The notes under the pieces are model-generated. The model did no database searches. It was not told where the DNA came from and saw only the letters and a list, made by a program, of their open reading frames with translations. Of a stretch of 29,525 bases of DNA, positions 9,949 through 20,599 are shown piece after piece. Numbering within the stretch: position 1 is the first letter of the stretch; each line of letters opens with the position of its first letter. The position numbers and the translations under genes are program-made. The stretch is from Dictyocoela muelleri. Lineage: Eukaryota; Microsporidia. The DNA lies in NCBI GenBank assembly GCA_016256075.1, contig SDVU01000018.1, forward strand, positions 1-29,525, written 5' to 3'.

Positions 9949-10713
9949 TACAAGCACTATATTTTGTTTATTGAATTATTTATGACAATTATCAGAGAAA
10001 TATTCCTTTGCTTTAGTGTTAATCGTGTTTTGCGTAATTATTTTTTTTGATTTTTATAAAGTTATTATATCAAGTAAAAAAATCTATTTTACATATTTAG
10101 ATGTTACGTATAAAATTTTATATCTTTTGTTAATGAATTTGTCTATATCAAGAATTGACCAATATTATATATTTTAAACATAGTCATTGTAACCATCTAT
10201 TTATCTTATATTTATCAACCATATCCTTTGGTTTATACAAAATTTTATTTTTTTGTGTGATTTTTGTTATCTAATTTTTTCAACGTTATTTTTCATACAT
10301 AATGTAGTTTTAAGTAAAATAAAAATATTGAATTATACCTTTTATTTTAACATAAAAATAAAAAAAAACAAAAGATAGACTATTTTTTTTAGTCTAATCA
10401 CATATAAAATTAAAAAGAAATCAGTTCTGTAGTAAATTTTTTTACAAATTTTTTTTATAAATTTTAAAAATAAATTACTATAACACCCCAAAAAGTATTT
10501 ATAGACATAATTATGCATTTTATATGTCTAAGTTACTATTTTCGGATTATACTATTAATGTTCTATTTAAATGTTAAAGGTTAAAAAATCTAAGTTTTTT
10601 ATTTAATTTAATTTTAATCCTCAAATTTATATTCAGAAAAATTACCACTGATATAAAAGAATTTATTCGGTGTACAGTTCAATTGAATATAGAAAATGAA
10701 AATTATAAAAATT
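9949..10713. other. Non-coding A+T-rich spacer
   Basis: No frames or family motifs seen. It contains long homopolymer runs and ends at the 17-bp satellite array. Confidence 0.4.
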
Positions 10714-10831
10714 GATTAAAAAAACCGACTGATTAAAAAAAGCCGACTGATTAAAAAAACCGACTGATAAAAAAAATCGACTGATTAAAAAAATCGACTG
10801 ATTAAAAAAATCGACTGATTAAAAAAATCGG
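10714..10831 (+). repeat. 17-bp satellite array, left part
   Basis: Six whole units and one partial unit of GATTAAAAAAATCGACT. Early units vary (CCGACT, GCCGACT) and the last three are identical until the final unit, which reads ATCGG instead of ATCGAC right at the MULE-A junction. Confidence 0.85.
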
Positions 10832-10998
10832 GAAATCTTATTTCTACGACATTTTTACCATCTTATCGACATTTTTACCTATTTTCACCATTTTCACTAA
10901 TTTATCGAAAAAATTACAAAGTTGTCGATACTTTTACCATTTTCTTCGACATTTTTACCTTAAACTATAAATAAAAAAATCGACAAATTTACCCATGG
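10832..10998 (+). repeat. Left TIR of MULE-A
   Basis: Built from about five degenerate 20-bp units of CGACATTTTTACC plus spacer. It includes the transposase start codon at 10995. It pairs with 12824-12994. Confidence 0.75.
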
Positions 10999-12674
10999 AA
11001 AAAATAGAAAATGATAAATTTATAGACTGGACAACAGTAGATGTGGATGGGCAGACCATTGACTGGACGCACTGAGAGATTACTAAATCCAACAAAGGAA
11101 AGTCATTTATAACTGAGTATTATCGTTGTATGGTGGATACAACTTGTTCCGCAAAAATGAGAGCTACCTCGAGGTATGATGAAAATGAATGCATTAATGT
11201 CGCCATTAAAGGTTAACACAACCCTGGCTGTACAACTATAACCTCTTCAATAGACAATCAGTCTAAGCGTACCGACTTTTAAAATCAAGTAAGGAGCTTA
11301 TATGCTTCGGGAATGACAAGACCTCGTGAGATTTATAGGTTTTTATCCCAAAATTTAAGATATGAGCTTGAGAACAATCTATAATATTATTGCGGCGAAA
11401 TGAAAAAAAGCATCTAATGCTACGAAGAATTTTACTCTTAAAGATTTAGAAGAGTTGTGTAAGGCTAATAAGTTTTCGAATGAGGTAGAACCATATGTGA
11501 TTGCATATGAAACAACACCTCTAAGAATACTATTCACGCAGAAGAATTTGCAACATAATCTAATAAGTTCTAACGTGCATATAGATGCTACTTATAAACT
11601 GACAATCTACAGATATCCTGTCATTATTGTAGGTATTTCAGATTATAAATGAAAATTCTTTACCTCAGCAATTTGTATAGCTGAACATGAAAATCAAGAC
11701 ACATATTCTTGGGTCTTAAGGATTTTATTATCAGACTCTGTGCAGTCGGATGATGGAAACCTACAAAAAATTTCATTGCTGATAATGCTAAACAAATTTC
11801 TGCTGCATTCACAAACTATGGTAATGACTCATTGCACACATCTTGTTGGGCTCATACAATAAGGCTGATAAACAACTCTTTGGGTAAGCTACCTGCTATT
11901 ATAAGCCAACTGTACTAGGAGAGATACATTTCCTCATTTTTGACATCGAGGTTTATATTTACTTTGGGTATGGATCTTTTCTTGAATAAGTATATGGATA
12001 ATGGGGATACAAAAGTCTTTCAAAAACATTTTAAAAAGCTGAACGTCGATGATCATGCAAACTGGCAATAATCATACGACCCACTTAATCCCAGCACTAA
12101 CAATGCCTAAGAAAGGCTTAATTTGCTAATCAAAGACAAGTATGTAAATTGGACTAAGTGTGACTTTCCTGCATGTTTTAGTGTATGCAAATCTATCTTG
12201 AAAGATTTTAGTACTATTATTCCAAGCCTAGATAAAGTTCTTTATACATCAGAGGACATAACGGACATTAATTACACTTTTTATTTATTACGTGAAGATG
12301 ATAAGAAGAAATTTCTTTTGATATCGAAAACGGTATCTAATGACTACTACCAGTTTATCAAGAATAATTTTCTAACACAATCTACTTCTTTTAAGTGGTT
12401 TTACGAGTTTTATACTAGTTTTGACTTTCTTTCTGTTGATATTTCTATTGAAAATTGGGAATAAATCCCCTGTTCATGTTCTAAATTTGCAAAAAAAGAG
12501 AAGTGTAAACTCGTATATTCGTATTTAAGCTCATATAAGCGTCTCGATCTTTTTGAGATATCATTATTAGACAGAAAGCCTAAGAGAGGAAGAAGACCAA
12601 TTCTATTAAAAGAAATGCTGCACTTAGTAGAGAATAAACAGTTTAAAACTAGTCTTGTTTTTGTTTTTATATAA
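10995..12674 (+). pseudogene. MULE-A transposase, decayed
   Basis: The start at 10995 (ATGGAAAAAATAG) lies inside the TIR. Residues about 40-90 resemble a WRKY/FLYWCH-type zinc region (YYRCMVDTTCSAKMRATSRY, then a HNPGC). The MULE catalytic domain starts with VHIDATYKLTIYRYP (first Asp) and continues AEHENQDTYSWVLRILL. FIADNAKQISAAF holds the second Asp and SCWAHTIRLI the C..H helix. Residues near 12470-12520 (CSCSKFAKKEKCKL) look like a SWIM zinc finger whose final His is replaced. KPKRGRRP near the end is an AT-hook-like tail. About nine stops and two frame changes break it. TGA at 11073-11075 and 11650-11652 could be old Trp codons. The minus and plus frames at 12624-12867 are TIR shadows. 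Confidence 0.75.
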
Positions 12675-12823
12675 ATTCAAAGAAAAGTTAAAACAATTTT
12701 TTTTTTCAAATAAAACATACGATAAATTGCATTTCATGTGTTTAAGAAAAATACATTTTTTTATTAACGTTAAACTGCTTAAAAAGACAAAATTACGGTG
12801 TATTTTTTTCATTTTTGTCTTTT

Positions 12824-12994
12824 CCATGGGTAAATTTGTCGATTTTTTCAATTATAGTTTTTGGTAAGAATGTCAAAGAAAATGGTAAAAGTGTCGACAA
12901 CTTAGTAATTTTGTCGAAAGATTAGTAAGAAATATCGAAAAATTGGTAAAAATGTCGAAAGAGCGGTAAAAATGTCGACAAAAAATACGTAACC
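12824..12994 (-). repeat. Right TIR of MULE-A
   Basis: Reverse complement matches 10832-10998, unit by unit. It carries the mirrored CCATGG, so an ATG and upstream sequence also face inward on the minus strand. Confidence 0.75.
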
Positions 12995-13035
12995 TTAAAA
13001 AAATCGGCTGATTAAAAAAATCGATTGATTAAAAC
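12995..13035 (+). repeat. 17-bp satellite array, right part
   Basis: Two and a half units continue the array in the same orientation as 10714-10831. The first unit has the ATCGG variant seen at the left junction. Confidence 0.8.
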
Positions 13036-13437
13036 AGACAAATGAGTATTATTTCGAACTATAATGATATATTTCCACATAAGGGGTGTTATATGATAAA
13101 AATGGGGTAAAATAAAAATATTAGGTCCGCCAAGAGAATCAGAATGATAATATGATTAAAAAATCGATTTTTAATGAATAAAAAAACGACATTTACTGTA
13201 ATATAATATTTAATGTTTATGATCAAATATTTATTGATAACAAAAAATACACTGCATTCTAAGTTATTTCGCATTTGTAAAAACTTTGAAGAATCCGAAA
13301 GATTTGAAAACATGTCTAAAATTAGAAAAAAAGGAGATTTCTTGAAAAATATATATTTTTATTTGTCGCGAAATTTGCCTTATGAAAAAAAAACCTACCC
13401 AAGATAACTTTTAAATAATATTAATTTTAATTACATT
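13036..13437. other. Non-coding spacer
   Basis: Overlapping short frames on both strands exist but show no family motif. Nothing recognised. Confidence 0.4.
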
Positions 13438-15213
13438 AGATGGTAGTTTTTACGACATACAAAAAAGGTGGATTTTACGTAAAATCTGTAATAAATAAAT
13501 CGAATATACATTTTATTGTGCAACATAGCCCGTAAAAAGAACACAAGGTGTAATAGTCGTGTTATATTAGAAATTGCGATCTTAATATAATTTATATATA
13601 ATTTTCTTGACAGCATTTTTTACACAAATGTTGTTTTTTACGCTTAACTTTTATGAATCCGTTTTTCTATATATAAATTACCGACAATTTTCTATTAAAA
13701 TATATTTATACATAAATTTTTACACAAATTTATATGAGCAAAAAAATTACTTGAAAAGCAGATATAGAAAGAGGAACAATCTTTAAGACAAATTCACTAG
13801 ATATATTTCCAGAATACGCAATGTGGCCATCTCATATCTCAATATAAACAACATTCCTTTTTCGTAAATCTAAATTTATCTTTTCAAATATAAAAAAGAA
13901 ATACAGTACAAGCAATTTTTTACGAATTATATAGATAAGACACATGTATTAAAAAACGCAATAAAAAGCTAAGAGAAATTATATACGCGGGTAATTTTAA
14001 AGTTATTGTATAAGATTTCTTAAGGAAAAAATATGATCGGGAGACAAATGTTATTTTTAATTTAGCTTTTAAATTTTATAAAAAAAGATAAGCTTCACAG
14101 TGTTAGGTATCATTCGGTGCACTAGTGAATTCTCGAGTCTAATTCATATATAGTTATTGCTTAAAAGAAGATATTACCAGATATTCTAAGAGATTAATTT
14201 TTAATATTCACGAAACAAAACTGTTTAAAAAAAGTTCGGAAGGATCCCATGTATATCATAAAATATCTTAAAATTATAAAGCAAAACAATACGAGTCTAA
14301 CAATTATGTCAGATATCTACTTGTTTGTCGAATAGATAAAACTTTTAATAATCAAGCAATCAATGAATCCAAAAATCCTTTAGATTTACTTAGATTTTGA
14401 TATATTTCTTACCGGTCTGACAGATCATAACGACTTACATAGAGTCTTTTTAAAAATATATAACTGATTTAAACACACGACAATTCGTGAAAACTAAATA
14501 TTTTGATTATTCTTGATATTTTTTTTTACATCTGCTGAATAGCAGAACAAAAATCAAATTGTTGTTTTTTATTTTAGAACAAAAATCCCATATCCAGCCA
14601 ATGATGTTGAAATATGGAATCCATTAAATCAAAGTTAAACAAAAACAACTTTTCTAGTTCTACATCGATTTTAATAATGATATAAACATTTCATTTTCAT
14701 GAGAAATTTTTATTTTAAATGTGGTCTTATGGATCGGTAATTCTATTGATCAAGTAGCAATCACAGTAGATAAAATTGTTGTAACAAAGCTGACTTGTGT
14801 GAAAATGCCGAGAAAAATACGTAACAATGTGGATTTCAATGTCTAATATACTCCTATAGATAAGTTTGATGGAGATTTGTTATTTTTAAAGATGTTTTTA
14901 CCGTAGATTAAAATAATCACAAATATCTAATAATCTGAATTCTCTTAAATTTTTGCGTCTCTCTACAATATTTTGCGAAAAATAGAATAAATTTAAAGTA
15001 AATTACATGAGCTGCTGATTAAAAAAATTACGAGTATGTAGTGAAACTGTATAATAGATCTTGATTATATTTTTATGACCTTAAGAGATTTATCGAAGAG
15101 ACCTTGGATATTAAAGATTTTAACTTTAATTATTTTTTATCATAAGGAATTTTTACGCAAAAGATGCCTTTTACGCACGCTTTTCTGAATTTGTGTCGTA
15201 AAAATTACTATCT
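13438..15213. mobile_element. Unidentified TIR-bounded element
   Basis: Two inverted 22-bp ends (13438-13459 and 15192-15213) agree at about 19-20 positions and share TTTTTACGACA. TTTTTACG and CGTAAAA motifs recur inside both ends. The interior has only short frames with many stops; I could not place it in a transposase family. No target duplication is clear. Confidence 0.4.
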
Positions 15214-15429
15214 CTGTATTTGTTTTTTTGAAGTATGTATATGCCTTTCTGCAAATATTCAATGTTTACAAGTCGAGTTGTTGACTACATAAATTTTAAA
15301 ACAACATATAAATTAAAGAAAATAATTATTGAAACTATTAAAAAAAAGATTATAGAAATATTTTGTGAAATAGTGTAGAAAGAATTTTTGTTCAAGTTTA
15401 TGATATTTATTTTTGTTAAGGTAGAAAAA

Positions 15430-15690
15430 TAGTAAATCCATCAAGAATGTATGATGATAAGAAGGGTATCAAATTGTTGATTTAAGGTGCGAAATTATTT
15501 AAAAAAATGTCGTTTATTGTTATAGCTGTTAATATAGACTCCCCTGATATTTTAGACATTCTAAATCGAAACATATTACTGAAATTAATAATCATTTCGG
15601 ATGTTTTTACGTCTTATTCTCTGACAGTAAGACAATTTGAATCAAAACACATAATTAACCGCAAAATCATCTATCCGTAAAAATCCTGAT
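15430..15690 (+). pseudogene. ISXO2-like transposase remnant, copy A
   Basis: One frame reads FIVIAVNIDSPDILDILNR, then LLKLIIISDVFTSYSLTVRQ and HIINRKIIYP. This matches the ISXO2/Merlin block around the second Asp (IxSDxFxxY) and the following H..NH strand. It ends in stops. The same block recurs, diverged, at 16565, so a second ISXO2-like family distinct from 7001-9948 is present. Confidence 0.55.
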
Positions 15691-16143
15691 GAATTATTTT
15701 CTGATATGGATTCAGAGATTTCCGAAAAAATTCCACAAAATTTTAAATTAAATAAAAATAATTTTTAAAAAAAAAAACAAAAATTTAAAAATGAAATTTT
15801 AAAAGGGAAAATTAAAAAATAGAAATAAGATTTTAACAATTGTTTTTATTATAATAAACAAAAAGGTATTTTTTGTTTTAGACTCGAATATTCATAAAAT
15901 AAAAAGTTTGAAAGTATATTCTACATTTTTTTGCTTTTAAAATTTTATTTAAGCTTATCGTTTTTTATTTCTTGTAATTATATTGATTCGATAATCTTAT
16001 TTTTTAGAAATCTATAATTTTTTACATTTTTGATTTTTTTGTTTTTTTTTAATTTAAATATCTGTGATATATTTCCAGGCATTTAATTTGAAAAAATCTT
16101 AAATAATACGACCATATTCAGAACAAAAGCCAATACATTTTTG
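15691..16143. other. Non-coding A+T-rich spacer
   Basis: Long A- and T-runs, nothing recognised. Confidence 0.4.
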
Positions 16144-16268
16144 GATCTTGACCGTTTTTCCCCCATGGGGAAAAAAAACGGGATATAAGAAAAAATACAA
16201 TTTATTTTAATTTAAAAATGGGGAAAAAAGGCCTCAAACTATAATGGGAAAAAACAACGGTCTAGATC
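16144..16268. mobile_element. Short MITE-like inverted repeat (125 bp)
   Basis: The ends GATCTTGACCGTTTTTCCC and (reverse complement) GATCTAGACCGTTGTTTTTT form TIRs of about 22 bp around an A+T-rich middle. No coding capacity. A second CCCCATGGGG palindrome sits in the left arm. Confidence 0.5.
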
Positions 16269-16521
16269 TCATTTTTTATTTATTTTTTGAATTATTTATT
16301 AAGTTTTTTTTAAAAAGTTGACTATTTTTTCAAATTCATTTATTTTATTGATAACAAAAAATTCTATCAAACACTTTTTTCTAATATCTTTTAAAAACAT
16401 ATTAAATATCTAAAACTATTTTTTATCATTTTTATTTGATTTAAAAATGGAAATTATTGTTATAAGGTTAAATTTTTTTTAGCGGTTTTTTTTTTTCGAA
16501 AAAATCCCTGTATCCCAATAT

Positions 16522-16548
16522 AAAAAAATCCCGAAGGGATTTTTTTTT
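16522..16548 (+). other. Strong T-tailed hairpin
   Basis: AAAAAAATCCC, loop GAA, GGGATTTTTTT. Ten or more base pairs and a T-run make it look terminator-like, but in a eukaryote it is probably a by-product of palindromic A/T-runs. Confidence 0.4.
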
Positions 16549-16564
16549 CAGACACCTGTATTTT

Positions 16565-16840
16565 AAAATAGCTTACTATATAGAGCCCTACGATTTTTAG
16601 GATTTTTATATCGAATCGTATTACTGAACTAAATAACCAATTCAGACGGCTTTACGTCTTATTCTCCACACCCACAAAATTTGCGACTGTAAGACATAAT
16701 TGTACCGCATAATCAAGGTTTTACAAATACAGATTGTTTTCATACTAATATAATTAAAATTTTATGGACGCCCTTAAAAGTAGAATGTAAAATCAGACGT
16801 GTTGTTAAAAAAATAAAACATGGAAGATTTCATATATTAA
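16565..16840 (+). pseudogene. ISXO2-like transposase remnant, copy B
   Basis: Shares about 110 bp with copy A (15518-15690), including TTTACGTCTTATTCTC. One frame reads NSDGFTSYSP; after an indel relative to copy A, another reads DIIVPHNQGFTNTDCFHTNI then IKILWTPLKVECKIRR. The HTNxIxxxWxxLK motif is the catalytic-Glu signature of ISXO2/Merlin transposases; here Lys stands where Glu is expected. Broken by at least one stop and a frame change. Confidence 0.6.
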
Positions 16841-17483
16841 ATTTGAAAAAAAGTATTATATTTAAAAAGGAACACTAAAATCAATATCAAATGGATTTAG
16901 TTAATTTTTAAAATTTTTTTTTGATTAAAAATCTACCCCTATATTGTTTTTATTATTCCTTTAATATTTATTTTTTATAATAATTTTTCATGAACCCATA
17001 CCTTGTAGTGAAAAAAATTAAAAATTTTAAGGCCGTGCCCTTGGTAACCTTTCTACACTTCAGAATTTAAGATTTTCCTGACTTCTAATTATTTTTACTT
17101 TTTTATATTTTTATTTCTATTAAATTTATATTAATATATTTTAATATATTTATTTAAAAAAATGTATGAAATTAACAAAAAAATTAAGAATAAATATAAT
17201 TAAAAATTGAATTTTTGTCATATTGCTCAATTTTTAGAGTTACGTATTAAATTATTTATAATTTAAAATACAAAGTTCGATTCACTTACAAGTATTTCTG
17301 AAAAGAATAGGCAAAGTTCAGAAAAGAATGAGAAAAAAAAACAAAATAACCATTATGACTAAAGAAAACCCTTCCATGACCCTATATCATTTCTAACAAA
17401 TATGACGGTTGAGAATGACAAAAAAAATGATTTATGGAATAACAACACTTGGATATGAACAATTTATAACATTTTAAATTTTT
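16841..17483. other. Non-coding A+T-rich spacer
   Basis: Nothing recognised on either strand. Confidence 0.4.
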
Positions 17484-17639
17484 TTTGATAAAAATATAAA
17501 TGGCTACTCAGAAGATTATAAAAAGAAGAAATGCCGTATAAAAACTAATAAATCACAAAAAGAAAATTGTTTTAAGAGAAATTTTGGATCTGTACTGAAA
17601 TTTTTCCCGATCATAGATGTACTAAACCCCTCTATATAA
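17484..17639 (+). other. Short unrecognised coding-like frame
   Basis: A frame of about 50 codons without ATG (KNINGYSEDYKKKKCRIKT, later NFGSVLKFFPIIDVLNPSI) is less A/T-homopolymeric than its flanks. It ends just before the fold-back element. It might be a fragment of a coding gene or transposase end; no family seen. Confidence 0.15.
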
Positions 17640-17648
17640 AAAAATCAG

Positions 17649-18815
17649 TTCTTTATGAATTGAAGCCGCCTTTGATATTTGAAGCCGCCTTTGATATTTG
17701 AAGCCGCTTTTTACATTTGATTCCGCCTTTGAAAAAATGAAAATTATTAAGTAAAAAATTACAAAATTATGCAGAGTTTTTCATAGTTATAAGCTAATAT
17801 CTTTCTAATTTATAGACTATCTCTTTCAGACATATAGACACATTTTTATAAATTTAAAGAAACATTTTTATAGTGTTTTAAACATATTTTGCCAGAGTAA
17901 CAAATGATCAGCGAATATTTGGAATCAATTAATCATTTTTTACCCCATATTTTTCAACCACTATTTTTCAACCCCTATTTTTCAAACTTATTTTTATAAC
18001 CTTATTTACAGTCCTTATTTTTACAGCTCTTATTTTTAAACCCTTATTTTCCCGCCCATATTTTTTTAACCCATATTTTTTAACCCTTATTTCTTACAGT
18101 CTTATTTGCAGCACTTATTTTTGCATCTCTTATTTTTTAACCCTTATTTTCCCGCCCATAATTCTTAACCCTTATTTTTCAACCTTATCTTTTAAAAAAG
18201 GTTATAAAACGAAGCTAAAAAATAAGGGGTAAAAAATAAGGGGTAAAAAATAAGGGTCAAAATATGGACAGAAAAATAAGGCAATAAAAAATAAGGGTTG
18301 GAAATAAGGATTGAAAAAAAAGGGCTTGGAAATAAGGGGAAACAACATTTGTTGAAAAATAATGCTGTAAATAAGGCTATAAGAAATAAGGGTTGAAAAA
18401 TTAAGGTTGAAAAATAGAGTTTGCAAAATATGTTGAAAAATAAGGGCAAAAGTAACTTTTACAAAAAAGTAGCTGAAAATAAGGGTTGAACAATAAGGGC
18501 TGGAAAATAAAGGTTGAAAAATAGGGGTTGAAAAATAGGGGGGTGAGGAAAAAAATAATTAATCGATGCCAATTTTCGCGGATCATCCATCAATCCGGCA
18601 AAATTTTCCTATAACTCTATAAAAATGTGTCTATAACTCTATAAAAATGTGTCCATATGTCTGAAAGAGATGGGTCTATAACTTAGAAAGAGATGGGTCT
18701 ATAACTATGAAAAACCCCGCATAATTTTTTAATTTTTAAATATATAATTTTTAAAGACGGCCTCAAAAATCAAAGGCGGGTTCAAATATCAAAGGCGGCA
18801 TTAATTCATAAAGGA
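17649..18815. mobile_element. Fold-back element with minisatellite arms (1.17 kb)
   Basis: The outer ends (TTCTTTATGAATT and TCCTTTATGAATT) begin inverted arms of about 550 and 620 bp that meet at about 18196. Each arm has, from outside in: repeats of GAAGCCGCCTTTGATATT; a block with GTTTTTCATAGTTATA and 20-bp GTCTATAACT repeats; then 10-20 copies of a 14-15-bp CCCTTATTTTTCAA unit. There is no transposase, so this is a non-autonomous fold-back type. The minus-strand frames at 18192-18586 are this repeat read through. Confidence 0.8.
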
Positions 18816-19229
18816 CTAACAAATCAAAAAAAAAATAATAATAAAATTCAAAAAAAAAGATAAAATAATAAAAATTAATATAAAGCGGCATTAAAGCATT
18901 TTTATTAATTAAATTTCAATTAAATTTTTATTAAATTTAAGATATTTCTATAAAATCAATCATATTATTTATAAAATAGGAATTTTAAAAAAACTTTCTC
19001 GGATTAATTTTAATCTTTATTCTTGTTTTTATTTCCTTTTTTTAAAAAATTTTTTAACAACCAAGAGCTTGTGTATTTTCATTAAATAACTTGTCAGATT
19101 TGATTTTTATTTAAAAAAAATCCTTTTTTTTAGCTGTACTAAAAATTTCTCTTCTGGGAGAGGGGCTTAGATAAAGATCCGAAATTTTTGCAAATGATAA
19201 TTTTTATACACAAATTGGAGCTTATAAAA
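18816..19229. other. Non-coding spacer
   Basis: A+T-rich. A single GCGGCATTAAAGC at about 18894 resembles the fold-back ends. Nothing else recognised. Confidence 0.4.
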
Positions 19230-19620
19230 TATTTAAACAAAAACTTGCCGATACATCAATTTCATCGATGGAAATACTTGTAAAATCAATTAAATTAACT
19301 CGCAAAAGTATTAAAAGAAGATTACAAACTTGCTTTCGGAAGATCTTAAGAGTCCAGTTATCGAGAATCCTTCTATATTAATGGGTTTTGGAAATAAAAC
19401 AATTATATTCTTAGAGTAAACTGGTTTTAAATTACATGTGAGCAATTAATGAGGATATAGTCCAGTTAATTTTTACGCAGTGAATTATTTGAAACCTTCG
19501 TGTAGAAAAAATATTTTATTAATTAATATTTTTTGACCCCTAAGAATTTTAAGATATAAATTATTAGAGGGTTCTTAAAATGAAAATCCAAAAAAACGGC
19601 CTAGGCGTTTTTTAGGATTA
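19230..19620 (+). pseudogene. Tc1/mariner (IS630-type) transposase fragment
   Basis: KSIKLTRKSIKRRLQT resembles the second helix-turn-helix. NKTIIFLE-stop-TGFKLHVSN, then GYSPVNFYAV, matches the first catalytic block (family: DETGF...GYSP). A shifted frame reads NILLINIF and ILRYKLLEGS, the next strands of the fold. The catalytic Asp position reads Glu and the next codon is a stop. It is a different copy from the element at 19843-22883 and lacks visible ends. Confidence 0.6.
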
Positions 19621-19842
19621 TAATCACAAGAAATTTTCGTAAAAACATCATCTAAAATTAATTAAAAAAAGTGAATTTATTTTATAAAAATTGATATTCT
19701 TAGAAATTGAATAAAAAAATCGAAATCCAAATCATAATTTTAATTAGAAATTATGTTTTTTATTATTTTTTTCTAATTACTTGTTATATAAACACCTTTC
19801 ATATTCTGGATTAATAATTCGGTTTTTACCTCTTCTCTTTTA

Positions 19843-20072
19843 CAGGGTCCTCCATTAATATATACAAAAATTTGCATTAATATATACAGAAATTTGCATT
19901 AATATATACAAAAATTTGCATTAATATATACAAAAATTTTCATTAATATATACAAAAATTTTACTCAATTTTAAAAAAAATTAATGAATAAATATAAAAT
20001 TTTTAATGAATTTATAAAAAAATTTTAATGAATTTATAAAAAAAAATTTTCAAGAATTTATAAAAAATTTAA
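19843..20072 (+). repeat. Left TIR of the Tc1/mariner-like element
   Basis: Five copies of a 22-bp unit around ATTAATATATACAAAAATTT, then a longer-period block with AATGAATTTATAAAAA. Inverted match to 21942-22200 and 22870-22883. Confidence 0.8.
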
Positions 20073-20599
20073 AATGTTGATTAATTTATAATAAATCATT
20101 TATATTAGTTAGATGTGAACTTTATTCTAATCATTAAGTTACCGAGAGATTGATCAAATAACATTTGGTTCTTGGGGTTTCATAGCACTAAACTGCGAGT
20201 TATCTATGGACTTATGTTACGCGATATTCTTTATTAATAAAACACCTGTAAACAGTTATTCACAAATATTTATTGATATTAATTTAACAATGTTGTTTTA
20301 TTATGAAATATGAAAAGACATGTGTAAAAAATCGATGATATCTCATACTTAATTGCCATTTATGACAAATTCTTTTGATTTATAATATACCACTTTATTT
20401 TAAAAAAAGTATTGTTTGATTAATTCTCTTTTAACTAAATATTTTATAAAACCTAGCCAAGTGTTCGAAACAAGCGACACACATCCTTACATTTGTGTGT
20501 TAACTATTAAACTAATCGACCTAATAATAACGTAAAATATTTCTTAATGATATTATCAGTTATAAAAAATACCAAATACCAGATCCACGGCCGAAAGCA

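Larger units (their letters stand above)
10832..12994 (+). mobile_element. MULE-A, Mutator-like transposon inserted in the 17-bp satellite
   Basis: Inverted repeats of about 167-171 bp (10832-10998 and 12824-12994), reaching inward to CCATGG on both sides, enclose a MULE transposase fossil. The flanks share TTAAAAAAATCGG (10819-10831, 12995-13007). That includes a variant G absent from most satellite units, so at least the inner 9-13 bp is a real target duplication and not just the satellite period. Confidence 0.8.

Noticed and set aside
12624-12867. ORFs on both strands at the end of MULE-A
   Set aside because: They lie in the TIR and its inner edge; the ATG is the mirrored transposase start.
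10479-13093. TATAACACCCC inverted pair around MULE-A as an outer TIR
   Set aside because: Only 11 bp match with no extension; similar AACACCCC words occur in the minisatellite at 6430.
13089-13616. Overlapping short ORFs on both strands
   Set aside because: Composition-driven frames with no motif, partly in the TIR of the element at 13438.
18192-18586. Three overlapping minus-strand ORFs rich in Phe and Pro
   Set aside because: They are the fold-back minisatellite read in different frames.
17590-19190. Inverted CTAARCCCCTCT plus AAATTTTTC...GATC segments on either side of the fold-back element
   Set aside because: About 30 weakly matching bases at unequal distances; could be ends of Tc1 fragments but not supportable.
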